Shown piece by piece: positions 1 to 14,500 of a stretch of DNA of 64,000 bases. The DNA is from Lates calcarifer. Its lineage: Eukaryota; Chordata; Actinopteri; Centropomidae. How positions within the stretch are numbered: position 1 is the stretch's first letter; every line of letters begins with the position of its first letter. A program made the position numbers and the translations under genes. Under the pieces are notes generated by a model, which was not told the DNA's origin, did no database searches, and saw nothing but the letters and a program-made list of their open reading frames with translations. The DNA lies in NCBI RefSeq assembly GCF_001640805.2, contig NC_066836.1:5358892-5422891 (forward strand), read 5' to 3'.

Positions 1-856
1 GTTTAAATTTATTTTAGTTTTAATTAATCCATTTAAATTCAGCAATTTTATTGTGCTGCAGTGTTGACTGATTTATTTTTTTTTTTTTGTTAAGTCTTTG
101 TTGAGGTCTCTGTCCATGGATGAGATGTAAAATGTAAGAAAGAAACTATTCCTCTTTAATTCAGAGTCGACTCAGCAGTAATGGAGGAAGGGTTTTTCAG
201 TCACTTTACCCACGCAGGTTTATCCAAAACATGCAGGAATCAAACTGGCAAGCTCAGCAACAGTTGCTACCATTTTCAGTCAGTCAAAACAAATCTCATC
301 CTTTCCAACTTTGTGTTTGCTTCAAATGAGCCGTTTAGAGGTTTAACCGGGTTTGAAAGGCATTAGCTTGCTTACAGTACGTCTCGACTTCCCTCAGACC
401 GTGCAGCCGGTGATCAACAGTCTGTTAGAGAGATGATCAAACAGTTTCCTCCGCTCACGACAGGTTTCCCTTACTCATGCATGCCGGAGGAGGAAATGTG
501 GCAGTGGTGAATGAATGGAGGATGTGTCTGTAGCACTGAGGCTCCAAGGACCAGCTGATCACCCGGTGGTTATTCTGACAAATGCAATTAATTTATAGTT
601 ATTAAGTAGCATACGATGGTATATTCAGAGATATAATGAGCAGATAAATCATGCATTCCTGTAAATGGGAATGTTCCCTCAGAGAAGAAGCTGAAGTTTC
701 AACTTGTCTTCTGACACATGCAGGCTGTCTGAAGTTGGTGATGTCTGTCGTCACCATGGTAACAACAAGTGTGGTTTAATAGTCCCAGAATTCTTGGAGC
801 AGCAAAATCCAGCACTGGGAATGGCGGACTCCACCACCAACGATTAATCCTGCACA

Positions 857-1192
857 CAGTGGCCACTTTATTAGGTACAGCTATACAATCCAGTACCAGT
901 CTTTGCCATAAATACTACCTTTATAAAGCTTATACTTTATAGTTCTGTTGACTTAATTGAAAAAGTCTCATTGATGAGATTTTACTCCTTCCCATTTACA
1001 TATATAAGGAGCCAGAACATTAGAATCCACTCTGAATATGATATATAGTCATGTACAACACCATCACTAACTATGGGCTTGATGCTAAAACATATAATTG
1101 AGTTATTGGCTCTGTGATAGTGTCAACAAACATCATAAAGGTAGATTTTATTGCATTAAACTGTTCAGGTGTGCCTGATAAAGTGGACACTG
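857..1192. mobile_element. MITE-like element with 23-bp terminal inverted repeats
   Basis: The left end contains CAGTGGCCACTTTATTAGG and the right end is its inverted copy with three mismatches in 23 bases (right end read in reverse: CAGTGTCCACTTTATCAGG). The 336-bp element has no coding capacity. The terminal sequence resembles a DNA-transposon end common in fish genomes. I see no clear target-site duplication, so the edges could be off by a few bases. Confidence 0.6.
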
Positions 1193-2089
1193 AGTATACA
1201 TGGAGAAGTAATTACTGAGTGTAAATTCGTTAAATTGCTATTATGGAAAAAATGCTGACCATAAATATTATCAAAAATGTGGTTCATTCCCACAGAGAAA
1301 ACTCTTTGAGCATTTCCTGTCTTTTGTCAACATGTCTTCTCAAACATACAAGCTGTCTTTAAAAGATGATGGAATATAAACTAAAGATTCACGTCCAAGA
1401 TAAAGACAAAACCAGACCACGTTGGGTCCGAGGTTTGACAGAGACCGTGATGTTTCTGCATTACCCATCACAACTGTGGCCTTTGAGCCCCAGCACAGCG
1501 TCTCCCTCCATCACTTCTGTCATGAGTCATTTTCTGAAACACACTGAGGCTCGAACACGTCTGTCCCATGATGACCTTCAGTCCGGTGCCAGATCCCTGT
1601 CCCTGAGAGTGAGTAACTCCCTCTGTAATTCCACAGCGACTCCACCGCTGTCATCAACCTGGGACTCCAATTAATAATTCATTCAGAAATTTTCACTCAG
1701 GGACACGCTTCCTACTTAAGTGAATTAGTTCAATAAAATGACATAATCTGCTGCCAGCTTGTAAATATATGACTGTGGACAGTCGCTTGCTAACAGATTA
1801 ATAAGATTAAATCAACACACACACCAAAAAAAGTCATTAGTCACACTTGAACTACGTGAATAACGTCATGTCATTTTCATAAAGCACTCAGGCCAAAACA
1901 TGTAAATTAAGTCATTCCTTGTGCTGCAATGGAAAACGAATATCTCACATGAATGTAGTCAGTGTTTGTTAATGAATTCAGCCTTATTTACCAGCTCGTA
2001 ATGTCGAGTCTCAGATTAGACAGGTGTTATGCGGGCTATAAACACGCGTTCCCTAAGCGTTTTTAAATCCACCGTGGCAGAGTCATCAT

Positions 2090-2720
2090 TCATAATTTAT
2101 GGTGCTGACATGACGTTCATGTGAAGATACATTTAAAGTATAAGTCTGGTGATTTTCTGTATTTTTCCTACTGTCAACAAATCCCATGAAGAGACCAAAA
2201 CAAACAATGATCCTGTTAACAAGTATTGTCTGTGTAGCCAAAGCCTGTGCCATAGACCTCCATTGTTGTCCAAAAACTATTAAATACACATCAGTGAGCC
2301 ACATCATTACACTGGCTGAACATGGGCACTGTAGTTTGTGTTGAATCAGTAGCACACACACCATCCAGACTGTTTCAACACCCCGAAACGACAAATGTTA
2401 AGATTGAAGTGATAAAGCCTTCTAGTGGCTGCAGGAATTATGACTCTGTCCACTGGCAAAGGAAGACGTAAGGTGACGTTATTCTAGAGCTGAAGAGGGA
2501 GGAGGTGGGGTGGATGGACAGATCAATAAAACATTGTGTTTTTTTTGTTTTTTCAAAGCGTGACCACGATCGTTCCCTAACCTTAACCAAGTGCTTATTA
2601 CTGTAACCATGACACTGAAGCTCCCCAAACCTTAACGAAGTAGTAATTTTAACCCAAACCATGATCTTTCCCCAAACCTAGCCAAGTCTTTTTTATGCCT
2701 AAACTTAACCGATCCAGAGT
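2090..2720. repeat. Two dispersed teleost repeats (2090-2350 and 2555-2720)
   Basis: The first block contains AAGTCTGGTGATTTTCTGTA, and the second has irregular repeats of a phrase like CCTTAACCAAGTG and CCCAAACCATGATC. Both look like dispersed sequences I recognise from many fish genomes. Neither codes for protein; the small minus-strand frames here are chance. Edges are approximate. Confidence 0.4.
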
Positions 2721-4485
2721 TGTCACATCATAACACTAATTTATTCTTCAACAGTGATTTATAACAGTTTTAGAAGACACAGACAAATGATGAATGGTTG
2801 ACCTGCTGATAGACTCGCATCAGAAAACATTTTTATGTGTCGTTCTAAAGCGCAGGTACAAACAATGTATTTTAACATCTAATTGAAGGACATGTTGACT
2901 CCGTCCTGCTGCCAAAAAACTCACTAAAGCATCAAAAATCTATATTCATCCACAGCAGAAAATAGTCCCCAACAAATGCACTGTTTATTCCTGCTAGAGT
3001 AACATTTGCTCAAAACTACAGCACCCTGCCTTCCTGCCTTGTTTCTTAAAAAAATAGAATATCACAAGCCTTATTCTTTAAGAACATGTAGCATAGTCTG
3101 AAGAAAAACATTCAAAAGATGAATTGATTAACATGGGAAACATCATGAGAAAGACCAATGATAGAACAGATTTAAGGAATAACAAACCAAATCTAGAATT
3201 GCAGGATCTGATCTTTAAATGTCAAACAGAGTAAAGATTAATGTATAGTTTCCTTTAGTTTATTAGGATTAGTAATCATTTTCTCATCATATGTAAAAAT
3301 AAAGGAAACATAATTCTTTTGGCAATATATACTTAAAGAGGAGGAACTGAACACCTTTCATGCTGAGGAAGTAAAGTACATAAACTATAACCGCAGCTTG
3401 AGTAAAGCTTTGCTCAAATTTCTACTCTGTCAAAGATTTTAGAAATCTGTTTCTATTCAGAAACCATATGCAATTGCAAGGATACAGTTTCATTTGTTTG
3501 ATTTAAAAAAAAGCATGCTGCTGCTGTAGCAATGCTGTAATTTTCAAGACCGAATGTGTATCTGTCTTTTTTTCAAGTAACTCAAGCTGATGTGTTTAAG
3601 TTGAATTTGTCGTCGCAGCTCAGTTGACATAAAGCTGCAGAGTGTTGAAGTTAAATCTGAAATGCAACATGTCGTGTCCTCACTTTACCAGAACATAAAA
3701 ACTCTTCATCCACAGTATATGTTTCTTCTTTATATATATTTCAGTCACTCCTCCGTATAAAAGCTGCTTCTAACTTTTTGCTTTTTGTATTGAGGCAATT
3801 TCAAGCCTTGGATTAATTAATCACCATGATGTAGTGTTTTTTTTTATGTATGGATTTATAAAACTAAATGAGGTGACTGACATTTACTGTCTCATTAGTG
3901 AGACCTTATAAAACCCTGGAATGAATATTAGGCAGAAAGACTGTTTCCACACTTCCCACCAGATTAGTTTAGAAAAGGATGAAACAGACTGTTTTTTTTA
4001 GTTTTTAGTATAGACCAGGGTCAGATTTAAACATTTCCACAGCATTATTAGTCCTTTTCAGAGAGTTAGTTAGTAGAGAACACCTACTTTCCATCCACAA
4101 GTTTGTGCATTAAAAACAATTATAAGGTCAGTCTGATGAATTTATCACACAGTGAAATTCAGACAGTTTTGTTCGTTTAAAAAATGTTCAGAAATCGCTC
4201 CCGTGGTCGTCTAAACCTTCTCTGACTCCCCGTTAGTGCTGTAGGAAGTTTAAAACAAACACTGAGACATATTTCCATTTAAACTCTGACTTACACGTCA
4301 GATTTGACAACACAGCTAATGAGATTTGAAATTGAGATTTGAGATTGAATGTGACAGAGTTTCTGTACAGTTATAAAGCCCTGGTTTATGGCCTGCGGTG
4401 TGTTTAGCCTGCTGACTCTGATATTTGCTTCTCGTCTGGCTTCAGTCCAACAGAAATGCTTTTACCAGAACCTACCACAGCCCGA

Positions 4486-4513
4486 TGTGTGTGTGTGTGT
4501 GTGTGTGTGTGTT
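4486..4513. repeat. (GT)n microsatellite
   Basis: About 14 uninterrupted GT units in a glis1 intron, followed by a degenerate GT tail to about 4525. Confidence 0.9.
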
Positions 4514-5515
4514 TATGTGTGTGTGGTTTTGCTCCAATTTGCTATTACCTGAAGTTTATGATTCAATAACCTAAAATACATGATTTCAAATTGTGATAAA
4601 TCGCCTCCTTACCACCTGCTTCTGTCAGATCAGACTTCGACATCCCTCATGAAATGAAATAATGTTACAGGCCGATGTAGTTACAGAAGATTTGTAGCAG
4701 GATAAAGATTCTGATGTTAATTTCTTCTGGTCACTAGAGGGAAGATAAATCAAGTGGATATTTTTTTAGTACAAAATTCCCTTTCTGTTTCCCAGGACAG
4801 TGTTTCCCTGCTGAGCTCTGATGGACAGATCGCAAACACAAACAGGGGATTTTGAACTAAGAAGACCCAAACTTTAGAAGACGCAGAGCCATGATAAGAG
4901 CTGGTCTAATTCTTTGAATGCTAAGGAAAGGAGCTTTGGTGTTTCCTTTCTTATCTCCTTTAGCACAGGGCACACTGAACCATCCTTTAGGAAAGGAAAG
5001 TAGACAATACCATCCCACAATTCCCCACAGCAGCAACATTTAAAGCGACCCACGTCAATAACATCCGCCATTGCATAATAACGTCGTGTAGCCTGGTGTA
5101 AATCTTTTCCTATGAATTCTCCTTCACATCTTTCCTCACCCTCATGACGTTTTAATGCATCTTGCACTCAGGGACATCATCAATAATATTTACTTCCAAA
5201 AACTGTGATTGAAGGCATTTAAGGAATGCAACCAGCCCTCTATCAAGCAATTCTAAATCAAGTTCCTCAAATTGGAGGCAGCTGGAGCTCAGGTGGTAGT
5301 GTAGGTAGTCCACTAAATGTAGGTTGTGTTGTTGAAGTTTTCTTGTGTGAAACAAAGACCTCTAAACCACTCTTGGTGTGTGGACACTGGGTAAAATGAT
5401 GTTTACATAAGTACTGAACCAGCATCCTGTTTCACATGGAAACACTAATTTATCACTCTCTTCAAATGGTGAATGTATCATGTTGTAGTGAAACTGTCTC
5501 TGTTTTCCTTTCCAG

Positions 5516-8500
5516 TTTGAGGGCTGCTCCAAGGCCTTCTCCCGTCTGGAGAATCTGAAGATTCACCTGAGGAGCCACACGGGAGAGAAACCGTACATCT
5601 GCCAGCACCCCGGCTGCCTCAAGGCCTTCAGCAACTCCAGTGATCGGGCCAAACACCAGCGCACGCACCTGGACACGGTCAGCAAACAACAACACATCAC
5701 CATCCACACTACACCTGCCTCAAAGATTGCACTTAATGCTTAAAAAACACATTATTGTAGGACAAGTTTATAGTTTAGTGTTTAGTAAAACTACTAACAT
5801 GTAGCCTCTTTCAGACCTGCTCTTCGTTATGTAAATTTGATGGTAATTTTACACATCTGTCATGTCTGCATAAGCACTTTAACATAAAAATGACTCCGGG
5901 ATCTAGTAAGATTTCCATCACACCTGCGACACAAATGCAGACAGCAGCACAAAGTTAAAATATGCACAGGAAAAGTAAGTAAATACATGTCTTGTTTAAA
6001 AGTACTGAATGAGCAAATTTTAAGTTATTGAGGAGATTTAGGGGATTATAAAAATGATTTTCCTCTTAAAAACCCTCATATTACCATCAAACCCTCTCTT
6101 TACTTTATATTTTCATCCATGCCAACTGCAGGGATGAAAATAAGAATTAGAATTAAATGGGAGTCCCAACAAGCTATAAAATACGCAGCATAATTCAATA
6201 TCTAATAACGTCACATGATGAAACTGATGGGGAAAACTCATCAGGGGATTCAGAGGAGCGGGGGCGAGCTTCCCATTGCGCTCACTATGGTCATAAATTA
6301 AGGCATCGGCTGCAAAATAAGTTATGAAATCCACTGCTGATGCAGCCTGTGAGAGAACAGAAAACAGGCTTATTCCTTGAAATCCAAACTTTTAAACTCA
6401 CCACTGCTCCCTCTTGTGCACCAGGGGCCAAATATCGTGCCAGGATTGTGGCGTGAAGGTACGTTCGTGTCCAGTGGTGGAAAGGACATTTACTCAAGCA
6501 CTGTGCTGAAGTACAATTTTTTTGTCTCTTGTACTTTACTTTTGTATTTCTACTTTCTAAGTCTACTTCACTATATTTCAAAGAGAAATATTGTACTCCA
6601 CTTCATTTATCTGACAGATTATGATTATTACAAATCATGATCAGCTTATACAAATTTGATGGGTTTCTATTAATAACAGATTGTTACTGATGATGTCTCA
6701 GTGTCTGAGCAGCATTTTACTGTTGTAGCCTCTTGAGATGGAGCCAGTTTTAACCACTTTATATACAGTTATGTAGTTTAGATCATTTTGCCTCTTTAGT
6801 TTCCAAACAATTACTTAACTGAAACCATGTGAGAAGTTTAGAGGGGAAATCATTTGGTGGTGGAACTGCTAACAACCTGACAATGAGCCCCAACTAGACA
6901 TTGTTTCTTTATAGGGAGTAACAGGCCAAAAACCACTGGTTAACAATATGTCGTATTTTATATGCTTGTTTTTCAAGTTTTGAAAGTAGAAGTAGTTTCA
7001 AGAGTATATTTTGCATAAATCCTTTTACTTAACTTTATACTCCTTTTATTGCTCTACATGTCTGAATAAAGCTGTAAGGAACATTTATGTAAAGTCTGAA
7101 TAGCAAAAAGCTCTCACTTTACCAGATAAATGAATCCAGCAATGTGAAGTATCCATGTCTGAAAAGAGTAGAGCACAAAACCTCGCTCTCCTACAGGCTT
7201 TAAATACATAACACTACACTTTATTGTCCAAAATATTTCTCTGTGATGTATAATATTTGTTAATAAGGAGCATTTATGTGCACTTAACACACATAAAATC
7301 ATCCTTAATTTAAAGTGCCACTGCTCCCCTCTCCCCTCCTCTCTCTGCATACTTGCCTGATATACAGTCTGAACATTCTTTAGGATTGTGAAACTGCATA
7401 CCTGCTGTGGATTTATTCTATAAACCACAGTTATTTTTACTCCTGCTGACAAGCGATGAGGACTTAGCAGTAATCCAACAAATCAGATCTCTTATTACAC
7501 GGATGAGATGGAGCTGTATGTTGCAGTGCAGTGTTATTACAACAAGAGCAGAAAGTTATTTTCTCCTTTTTGTGGTTTCATGCTGGCTAATAGCGGCTTC
7601 GCAGTTGCGTCACAAATCAAGAATCAGACACATCTGGCGCCATCACGGAGGCCCAGTGGAAGATTGTCTGAATGTAAATAATTGCCGAATATAGTATAAC
7701 AACCAGGCAGGAAAAGGCTGGTGTCAATACAAGTTATTTAAGTTTGACTAAATAACTTGTATTGTGTTACTAATGTTATGAATAATAGTGTGTTAAGGGA
7801 GATTTGTTTTTTGAAATGAGGTCAGACTCAGGCAGACACGTCTCCACAAAAATTTTCAGCTCACATAACTTGAGAATTAGCTGGTTTTACAGCCACCTTA
7901 CATTAGTTTCTGTAGATTTATTGCCTAGTTTGTATTTCAGATGTGTGTTTAATATAATAATAATCTAATAGGTAAAGATTACTTTGCCAAAATCAACAAT
8001 GATGATGAATGATGGTGAGCTATCAGTCAAAATAGCAAGTGAAACACAAATTCTGCACTTCTGCTTCTTTGTCACTGGTTAGTTGCTCTGAATTTTGTCC
8101 AAGATTTAAAAGACAGTAGAGAACAGCACTTCATTTTTAGAGTTTATCTGTTTAGACTCAGGGAGCCCTGAGTTGGTCTCCCAGGGAATATTGTTCAGAA
8201 ATAGTTTCGAAAGAGCAAGATGTTGCCCAATTTTTTTGCCAGCATGTAAAGTTAGGCACAGTTGAGGAGTGCATGCTCTGATGCAAGATCTATGTCAGAG
8301 TAATTGCACGTCTGAAATTTCAAATGTTTAAATTTGTTTTTGGTTTGTAAAGAATTACACAAACAATTTGGCATTTAAAACAAGAGGCACAACAAATCAG
8401 TGCAGTAGAAAACAACATAACATAACAACTTATTTCATCCAGTCTTTGTAGAGGGCACTTCCTACCTGACATCAAAACATGAAGTTGTTACACTCTCTAA

Positions 8501-11500
8501 TATTACAGTGCCTATAGTAATACCAGTGTTCATTCAATTCTTGTCATTTTTCTAACTATGTGTGCCACACAGTTGCTTGAGTTTCTCACTAACTGCTCTA
8601 TGAATTATGACATATGAGGACTGATTGATAAGTTTGTGGCCTAAGGTAGAAGGAGATTAACTTTTGTGGTATTTCTGTTTCAGTTAATTGAAATTTGCAA
8701 GTCAGCACTGCCTGAGAAAATGGACCACATTAGCCTTCCTGCCCTCTTCACCTGATTTGACCCCTCAGATCACTACCTCTTCCCCCAAGATGAAGAAGGA
8801 GCTCAGCAGTCGCCATTTTGACAGTGATGTTGACGTCATGACCGCTGTGGTCCATTTTCTCAGGCAGTGCTGACTTGCAATTTTCAATTACCCGAAACAG
8901 AAATACCACAGAAGTTATTAACGTCAAACTTTCTGCATAATCACTCAATGTCTTAAACTGCATGTACATGTAACAAGAGCTGTTTAACTCATCTCCTTCT
9001 ACCTATATACATATATAACTTTTGGATTCTACTTTATCAGCCATTTCTTTTTGACCTATGACGTGCTGTTTTGGAACCCACCAAGTCTTTGTGTGTGTCT
9101 TGTGTGTGTGTGTTTTACTGAGCAATGGATTAGTTGCCTCTTGATAATTAGTCTTTAAAATATCCTGCAAAACATTATCTTCTAGCCTGCTGCGTTGCTG
9201 CTTCTATTCTTTTTTAACTCGTGATGCTCAGATCTTGGTACTTAAACCTACAAGATTCAACTAAATACTGTACATGTGTTTTCACGAAAACTTAATTCAC
9301 TCCACCTGTTTGAATGCTCAGTAATGAAAAGGGGAAAAAATCTGTAAGGAATTAGATTCATGGAAATGGGCTCGTTAACTCATCTAAACTCACAGCTTTG
9401 ATAAAATTGTGAAATACAAGCAACGCAGCCCTCAGTAACAGAAAACAGCTTTTTGTGTTTCTGCTTTTTAGGTTTACGAATGTTAAAACATCTATATGTA
9501 TGTTCTGAATGGGGTTTCTTTTGCATGGAGTATGTTCTACTGCAGACATACTTCTCCAGGTGAAGATAAATGCATACAACAAATTCATTATATAGTCGCC
9601 AAACGTCATTATATGAGCTTCTCTTTGAGTTCTGGTTGCTGATTCAGTTTATTATATGAATGCACTGATTTACAGCTGAACAGGAGAAACATCCTGTACA
9701 CTGAGCTACTCCTTATAACTCTTTTCTCTCTTCCTCTCTTTAAGCCTGCAGATGAAAGGTAAATATACTCCATTCTCAGCTGAGGATCACGTTATGTAAA
9801 ATGTTGACCAGATCTACATGTCATGTCCTTTCACTGTGCAATTTTCACGCCAAATAGCCACATTTACAATATTTATCCCTAAATGTTTCTGCTTGTAATA
9901 CACAAGACTACTGTATACAGTATTACACCTGTAACCCATCTGGATGTGACTCACCCAAACTCGCACTATCATTTGTAAACACAATTAGATGTTATGTTTG
10001 ACATCATCTAGTGTGAATATATTAACTTCATCATGGAGTGGATGTTGTGACTCATACAGACATGAAATCTCTTTTCTGAGCAGAGGTAAAAAAGACTATG
10101 TTTTGTAATATACAGAGAGAGTTCAGCCTGTACCACTTCATAAACCACGATCCTTATTTATGGGTTTATTTTGTTGTTTTTTGGTCTATTTTTTCTTCTT
10201 GTCAAGCTTCTTTTCTAGGAGCTTGAAAGCAGAAAGTTTCATGTTTTGGTCTCAGGCCTTCAGTATCAAGGGTGAAATGGGATATGCAGTAAATCACCGA
10301 CATAAGTACTGAAGTAGACAAGGCTGATGGAAGAGATAATCCAGAGAAAATGTTTCTCTGTGTGCTCAGCCATGTAAGTTAATAAATACAAATAAAGCAG
10401 AGATTGTTTCTCTTGCACCTGACTAATACCTGGAGCGCAGCTACTTTGAACACTGGAAGAGATATTACAGGAAACGTCTCCAACACATCACAAAATACTA
10501 CAATAAACCTCACAGACTGATGATACATAACAGGGGATGAGAAGAGAGCACCGCAATTTATTTTCATTATATTTTCATTTCCTTTGTCTCTGTCCTCTCT
10601 CACCTCTCCTGGTTGTATTTCATTCACAGAAGCCATACGCCTGTCAGATCCCGGGCTGCACCAAACGCTACACCGACCCCAGCTCGCTACGGAAACACGT
10701 CAAAGCTCATTCAGCCAAAGGCCTTCAGGAGAGGGAGGTCAAGGTACAAGCAGCAATTATGCTTTTACACATTGGACATTTAGCTAAGAGCAGAATATGA
10801 TTACGTCTCTGACCACCAGCATTGGAGACACACATCTTTAATAAAAACCTCCCTGTGTCTCTAAAACTGAATTACGTTGGACTATATTAGATTAGATGTG
10901 GTTGAACAGCAGCAAACAGTAGTGGAGGTTTAGAAAAAGCTGCCATGAATAAAATATAGAGAAAGCAGCAGAAGAGTTTTTTAAAGCAACTTTGGGGCAT
11001 TTTTTAAAAGTTTTTATTGGACGGGGGACAGTGGTACACATCTGGACTTGGACCAGGGGCATTGCGATTACATGGTCAGCGTCTTCAAACTCCAGGCCAC
11101 CAGGGTGCTCCATAAACTATTTTCTGATGCACTGGGCACAGTTGATGTTGTTTTGCTCTTTGACCACCATTATAGAACAGTCAATAAAATCTACATTAAC
11201 ATTATATTTTGCATGGAAGTAAGATCCATGATGCAGCAGCATTCAAAGTCACCAGATGTGTAAATACAGTTTCAGAGACATTTCTGCCATGACACGAATC
11301 ATTTTTGTGAAAATGGTTAAATTCTGCCTTCAAAAGACATTAAGTTTATAATAATAATAATAACATACACTGTCAGAGTTGTGTGTGCTGACACCAAGAA
11401 GACTTTTTTCCAATAATTGCATACATTAAAGAGTGCAACACACACACGGTGAGAAGAAAACACACTCATAACACACACACATTCATATATATGTTTGACA

Positions 11501-14500
11501 GCCGGAGAACTGTATTCACTGTTGCAGGTCAGGTTCTTGAAGAGGCATCACTTAGATCCTGAGTGTGCTGAGCAAAAAAAAAAAGGTCAGTAATAACAAA
11601 GAGAAGGAGCAAGAATGAAGGAAACTAGAAGTATGTGAGCACTCTCAGGGAAATGCAAATTGAAACTCTATTTTCTCCTCAATTGTATTTTAATATTATT
11701 TTTCTGAGTCCTACCCAATGAAAGTCAATATCCAATTTATAGGCAAGGGAGACATTTTGTTCCTTTTTAACCTTAAAACTCATATTATTCTCCCAAAAAG
11801 GTTTTTTTTCAGTGAAATTGTTCTTTCTGTAACGTACTTTTAATAGAAAAGGGATTTCTCAGAGGTCAGTGGTCACGGGTAACTCACGGTCTCTCGTGGA
11901 CAACTCTTGTTCCTTAGAGGAGGAGATGGAGAGCAGCAGCAGGAGGAGAGAGTAAGCATGTTTGTGATTCAGTAGGATGAAATACAACAAAACAAAGTAT
12001 TACACACACTCCCTGGAAGTCAGAATAGGGAGCCTATTGTTCAGCGTTATCTGGGCCTTGTTTGTTTTCTATGGACCATGAGTGACACTGGGGCTTTGTG
12101 TGTATTCCCATGCCTTGTTTGGTTTAAACAGAACCACGTGTGCTTGTAAGTTGTGACATGGCTAACACGCCCTGCACTGCAGTAAATCCTGTGGGGCTAA
12201 ATAGGACTTTGAAATATTAAACATGCACTTCATAAACTCCTTACGGCCATACATTTCTTTGAGCTGATGTGTTCACAGCTATTGAAGTTTGTATCTTCAT
12301 AAACACTGGTTTGAGCAAACATTTTTAGCTGATTATTCATTCCTCTTTTGTGGTTCCTGGGTGTCCTTCGCGAGTCCTGGAGCTGTCGATAAATTGTTTT
12401 GGAAACTCCTGGGGGATGCACTGTTAACGCTGGATAATAAAGTAAATTGTCTTGCCTTAACTTTGTTAGAACATTTTGGAATAAGATTGCCTAACAAGAT
12501 TTCTGGATTTGGTACTTAAAGAAGCTGGATCGCAAGACAAAACAAGAACCAGGCATCTGGTGCAAGCATCATTTCTTTGAAAAATGAACAGTAGAAGACC
12601 GCCTGGAGAAAACTCACTGTGTTTCCAATTGATCTACTGTATGTAATCAAAAGTGAAGTGAATACTTTCAAAATTTAGCTCAGTGGAAGTTGTATTGCCC
12701 AACAGCTGGAAGACTAAGCTGCAGCTTTAACATAATTATTTTCATCCCTACATGTGGGCGGGCAAACGCACATGCTCCCCAACGTGAAAACACGATACTA
12801 AATGTACCTTATTACACCTTTCTCATCAACTGTATCCATGTGATCATCTGTATTTTGTCTTATCGACAGGTTCAGGTGCACACAATGCTGGAATCTGACA
12901 TTTTGAGTGATTGTCTGGCGAGGCAGCATCTCCACAGCTCTGCCTCTTCCCACCAAGGAAACAGCTCACCTCTACCAGGCTTAGATGACTTCACAGGTAT
13001 GCACAGATGAAACAGTAGCAAAAGCAAGTGGAAATCTGTGTTTAGGCTCCAACACCTCTGTGGAAAAGAGAAAAAACAAAGAGAATGGTAATTGCCCAAA
13101 CACCTGGGCTGTTAAGCTGTCTCTTTAATTTTCTCCCATGGCCTCATTTGCTCCTTTTCCTCTCCCTCCTTCTCCCATTCCTTCGATGATAGCTCATCAT
13201 GCCAGTGTTTACCTTGTCCAATTACCGGGCACTGACTGCGGGCGAGTTGGCCCTCTCCCCGCCCGTCCTTCAGCTTCTCCAAACCGGTTTTCCAGCCAAG
13301 CTCTTTTTCTTTCCCTTTCAATGGCTGAACCGGGATCAAGAAGCTGTCAGGTACACTGAGGCTCAGTTGGCAAAAGAGAGGAGAGAGTGTCCAGGAGAGC
13401 TGTCCATGTCTATTACTTCAGACTACTTGCAGTTTTACCCAGAAGACTTTGAGGGAAAAGCCTCAAACGGCACACTACAAGCTATGTTTATCCAGGGTGA
13501 AACAAGCGTGTCAGTGTTTAATTCTGAAAATGTCCCAAGAGGACTCTATCCTTATCAGAAATGGCCAAATGTCAGAGCCTGAAACCTTATGTTTATACCT
13601 ATGTATGCACATTACTTTATGTATGTTGGGTGTACGGTGACACATCCTATCATCATCAGCTGCCCCTAAACTCAAAGTCAAAGCCAAGTGTTGAAAGCCC
13701 TGCTGATGGCAAGCAGGTATATGTGTTACAGCTTTAAATGAATACACCACCAGAAAGCTATGTTTGAGTATCAAACTCTGATACTCAAACTCTAAAGATG
13801 ACTCTGAAAAGTTGAGAACCGCAGCTGCAGTTCTCAGCAGATTTTCTGAAACTGTGTCACTGTTGGATTCCACTGTAACAGCTGTAAATCAACGCTAACT
13901 GTAGCTGCACAAACCACTACACTGAAGCAACCTGCAACAGTTCCACTGCTGAGTTTCAAGGCTATGTGTGGTGGTGCATAGTCCTCTAACAGCTATGTCT
14001 CTGTTTCAGGTGTGTACTCAAACAGCAGCTCCGTCCACAACAGAGGGAATTCAGAGTTTATCCCTCCATCAGCAGACACCTGCTCCAGGTATCAAGGCTT
14101 AGAGGGAAACTTTGACGCCAACAGCCCGATATCTTCGTTAACAAGTCCAGGGAGCATGAGAGAGGGGTGAGTGTAAGATTTGGTACAAGTTGACTGTACA
14201 CACATGGGCTTCTTCTGCAATATCTTGCGGTTACACACATGTGATGTTAAGTGCCTTGCTCATGGGCCGCCCAACAGTAGTTTTTTACCAGAGAGAGGTT
14301 CTCTTGTTTATTTTTCCCGTCTTGAATTTATGTCCCAGGGTTTCGCACTGGTTTAGAGCTTTACAGAGTGAAGTCACCATGAAAAATAACTTTTCAAATC
14401 ATGAGATACAGCTGTTAAACAATAAATGTCAAAAAAATATATTTTTATTTTCTCACTGTCATGGATTTTAAAATTACATTGCTTTTATTTCTTGGAAAGC

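Larger units (their letters stand above)
1..5515. other. glis1 intron (5' part of the window), no coding exon seen
   Basis: The intron upstream of the finger 3-5 exon. Apart from the repeats listed separately (a terminal-inverted-repeat element at 857-1192, dispersed repeats near 2090-2720, a GT microsatellite at 4486) I see only AT-rich sequence. No open frame here resembles fingers 1-2 or the GLIS1 N terminus, so those exons must lie further upstream. Confidence 0.7.

Noticed and set aside
7725..7764. MicroRNA precursor
   Set aside because: A 40-nt perfect hairpin is shorter than a Drosha substrate and has no lower stem.
8688..8873. Small open frame of 61 residues as a gene
   Set aside because: It is a frameshifted mariner transposase piece running into the inverted arm.
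13112..13339. Lysine/glutamate-rich minus-strand frame of 75 residues
   Set aside because: It reads a pyrimidine-rich intronic stretch backwards; biased composition, no domain, no splice context.
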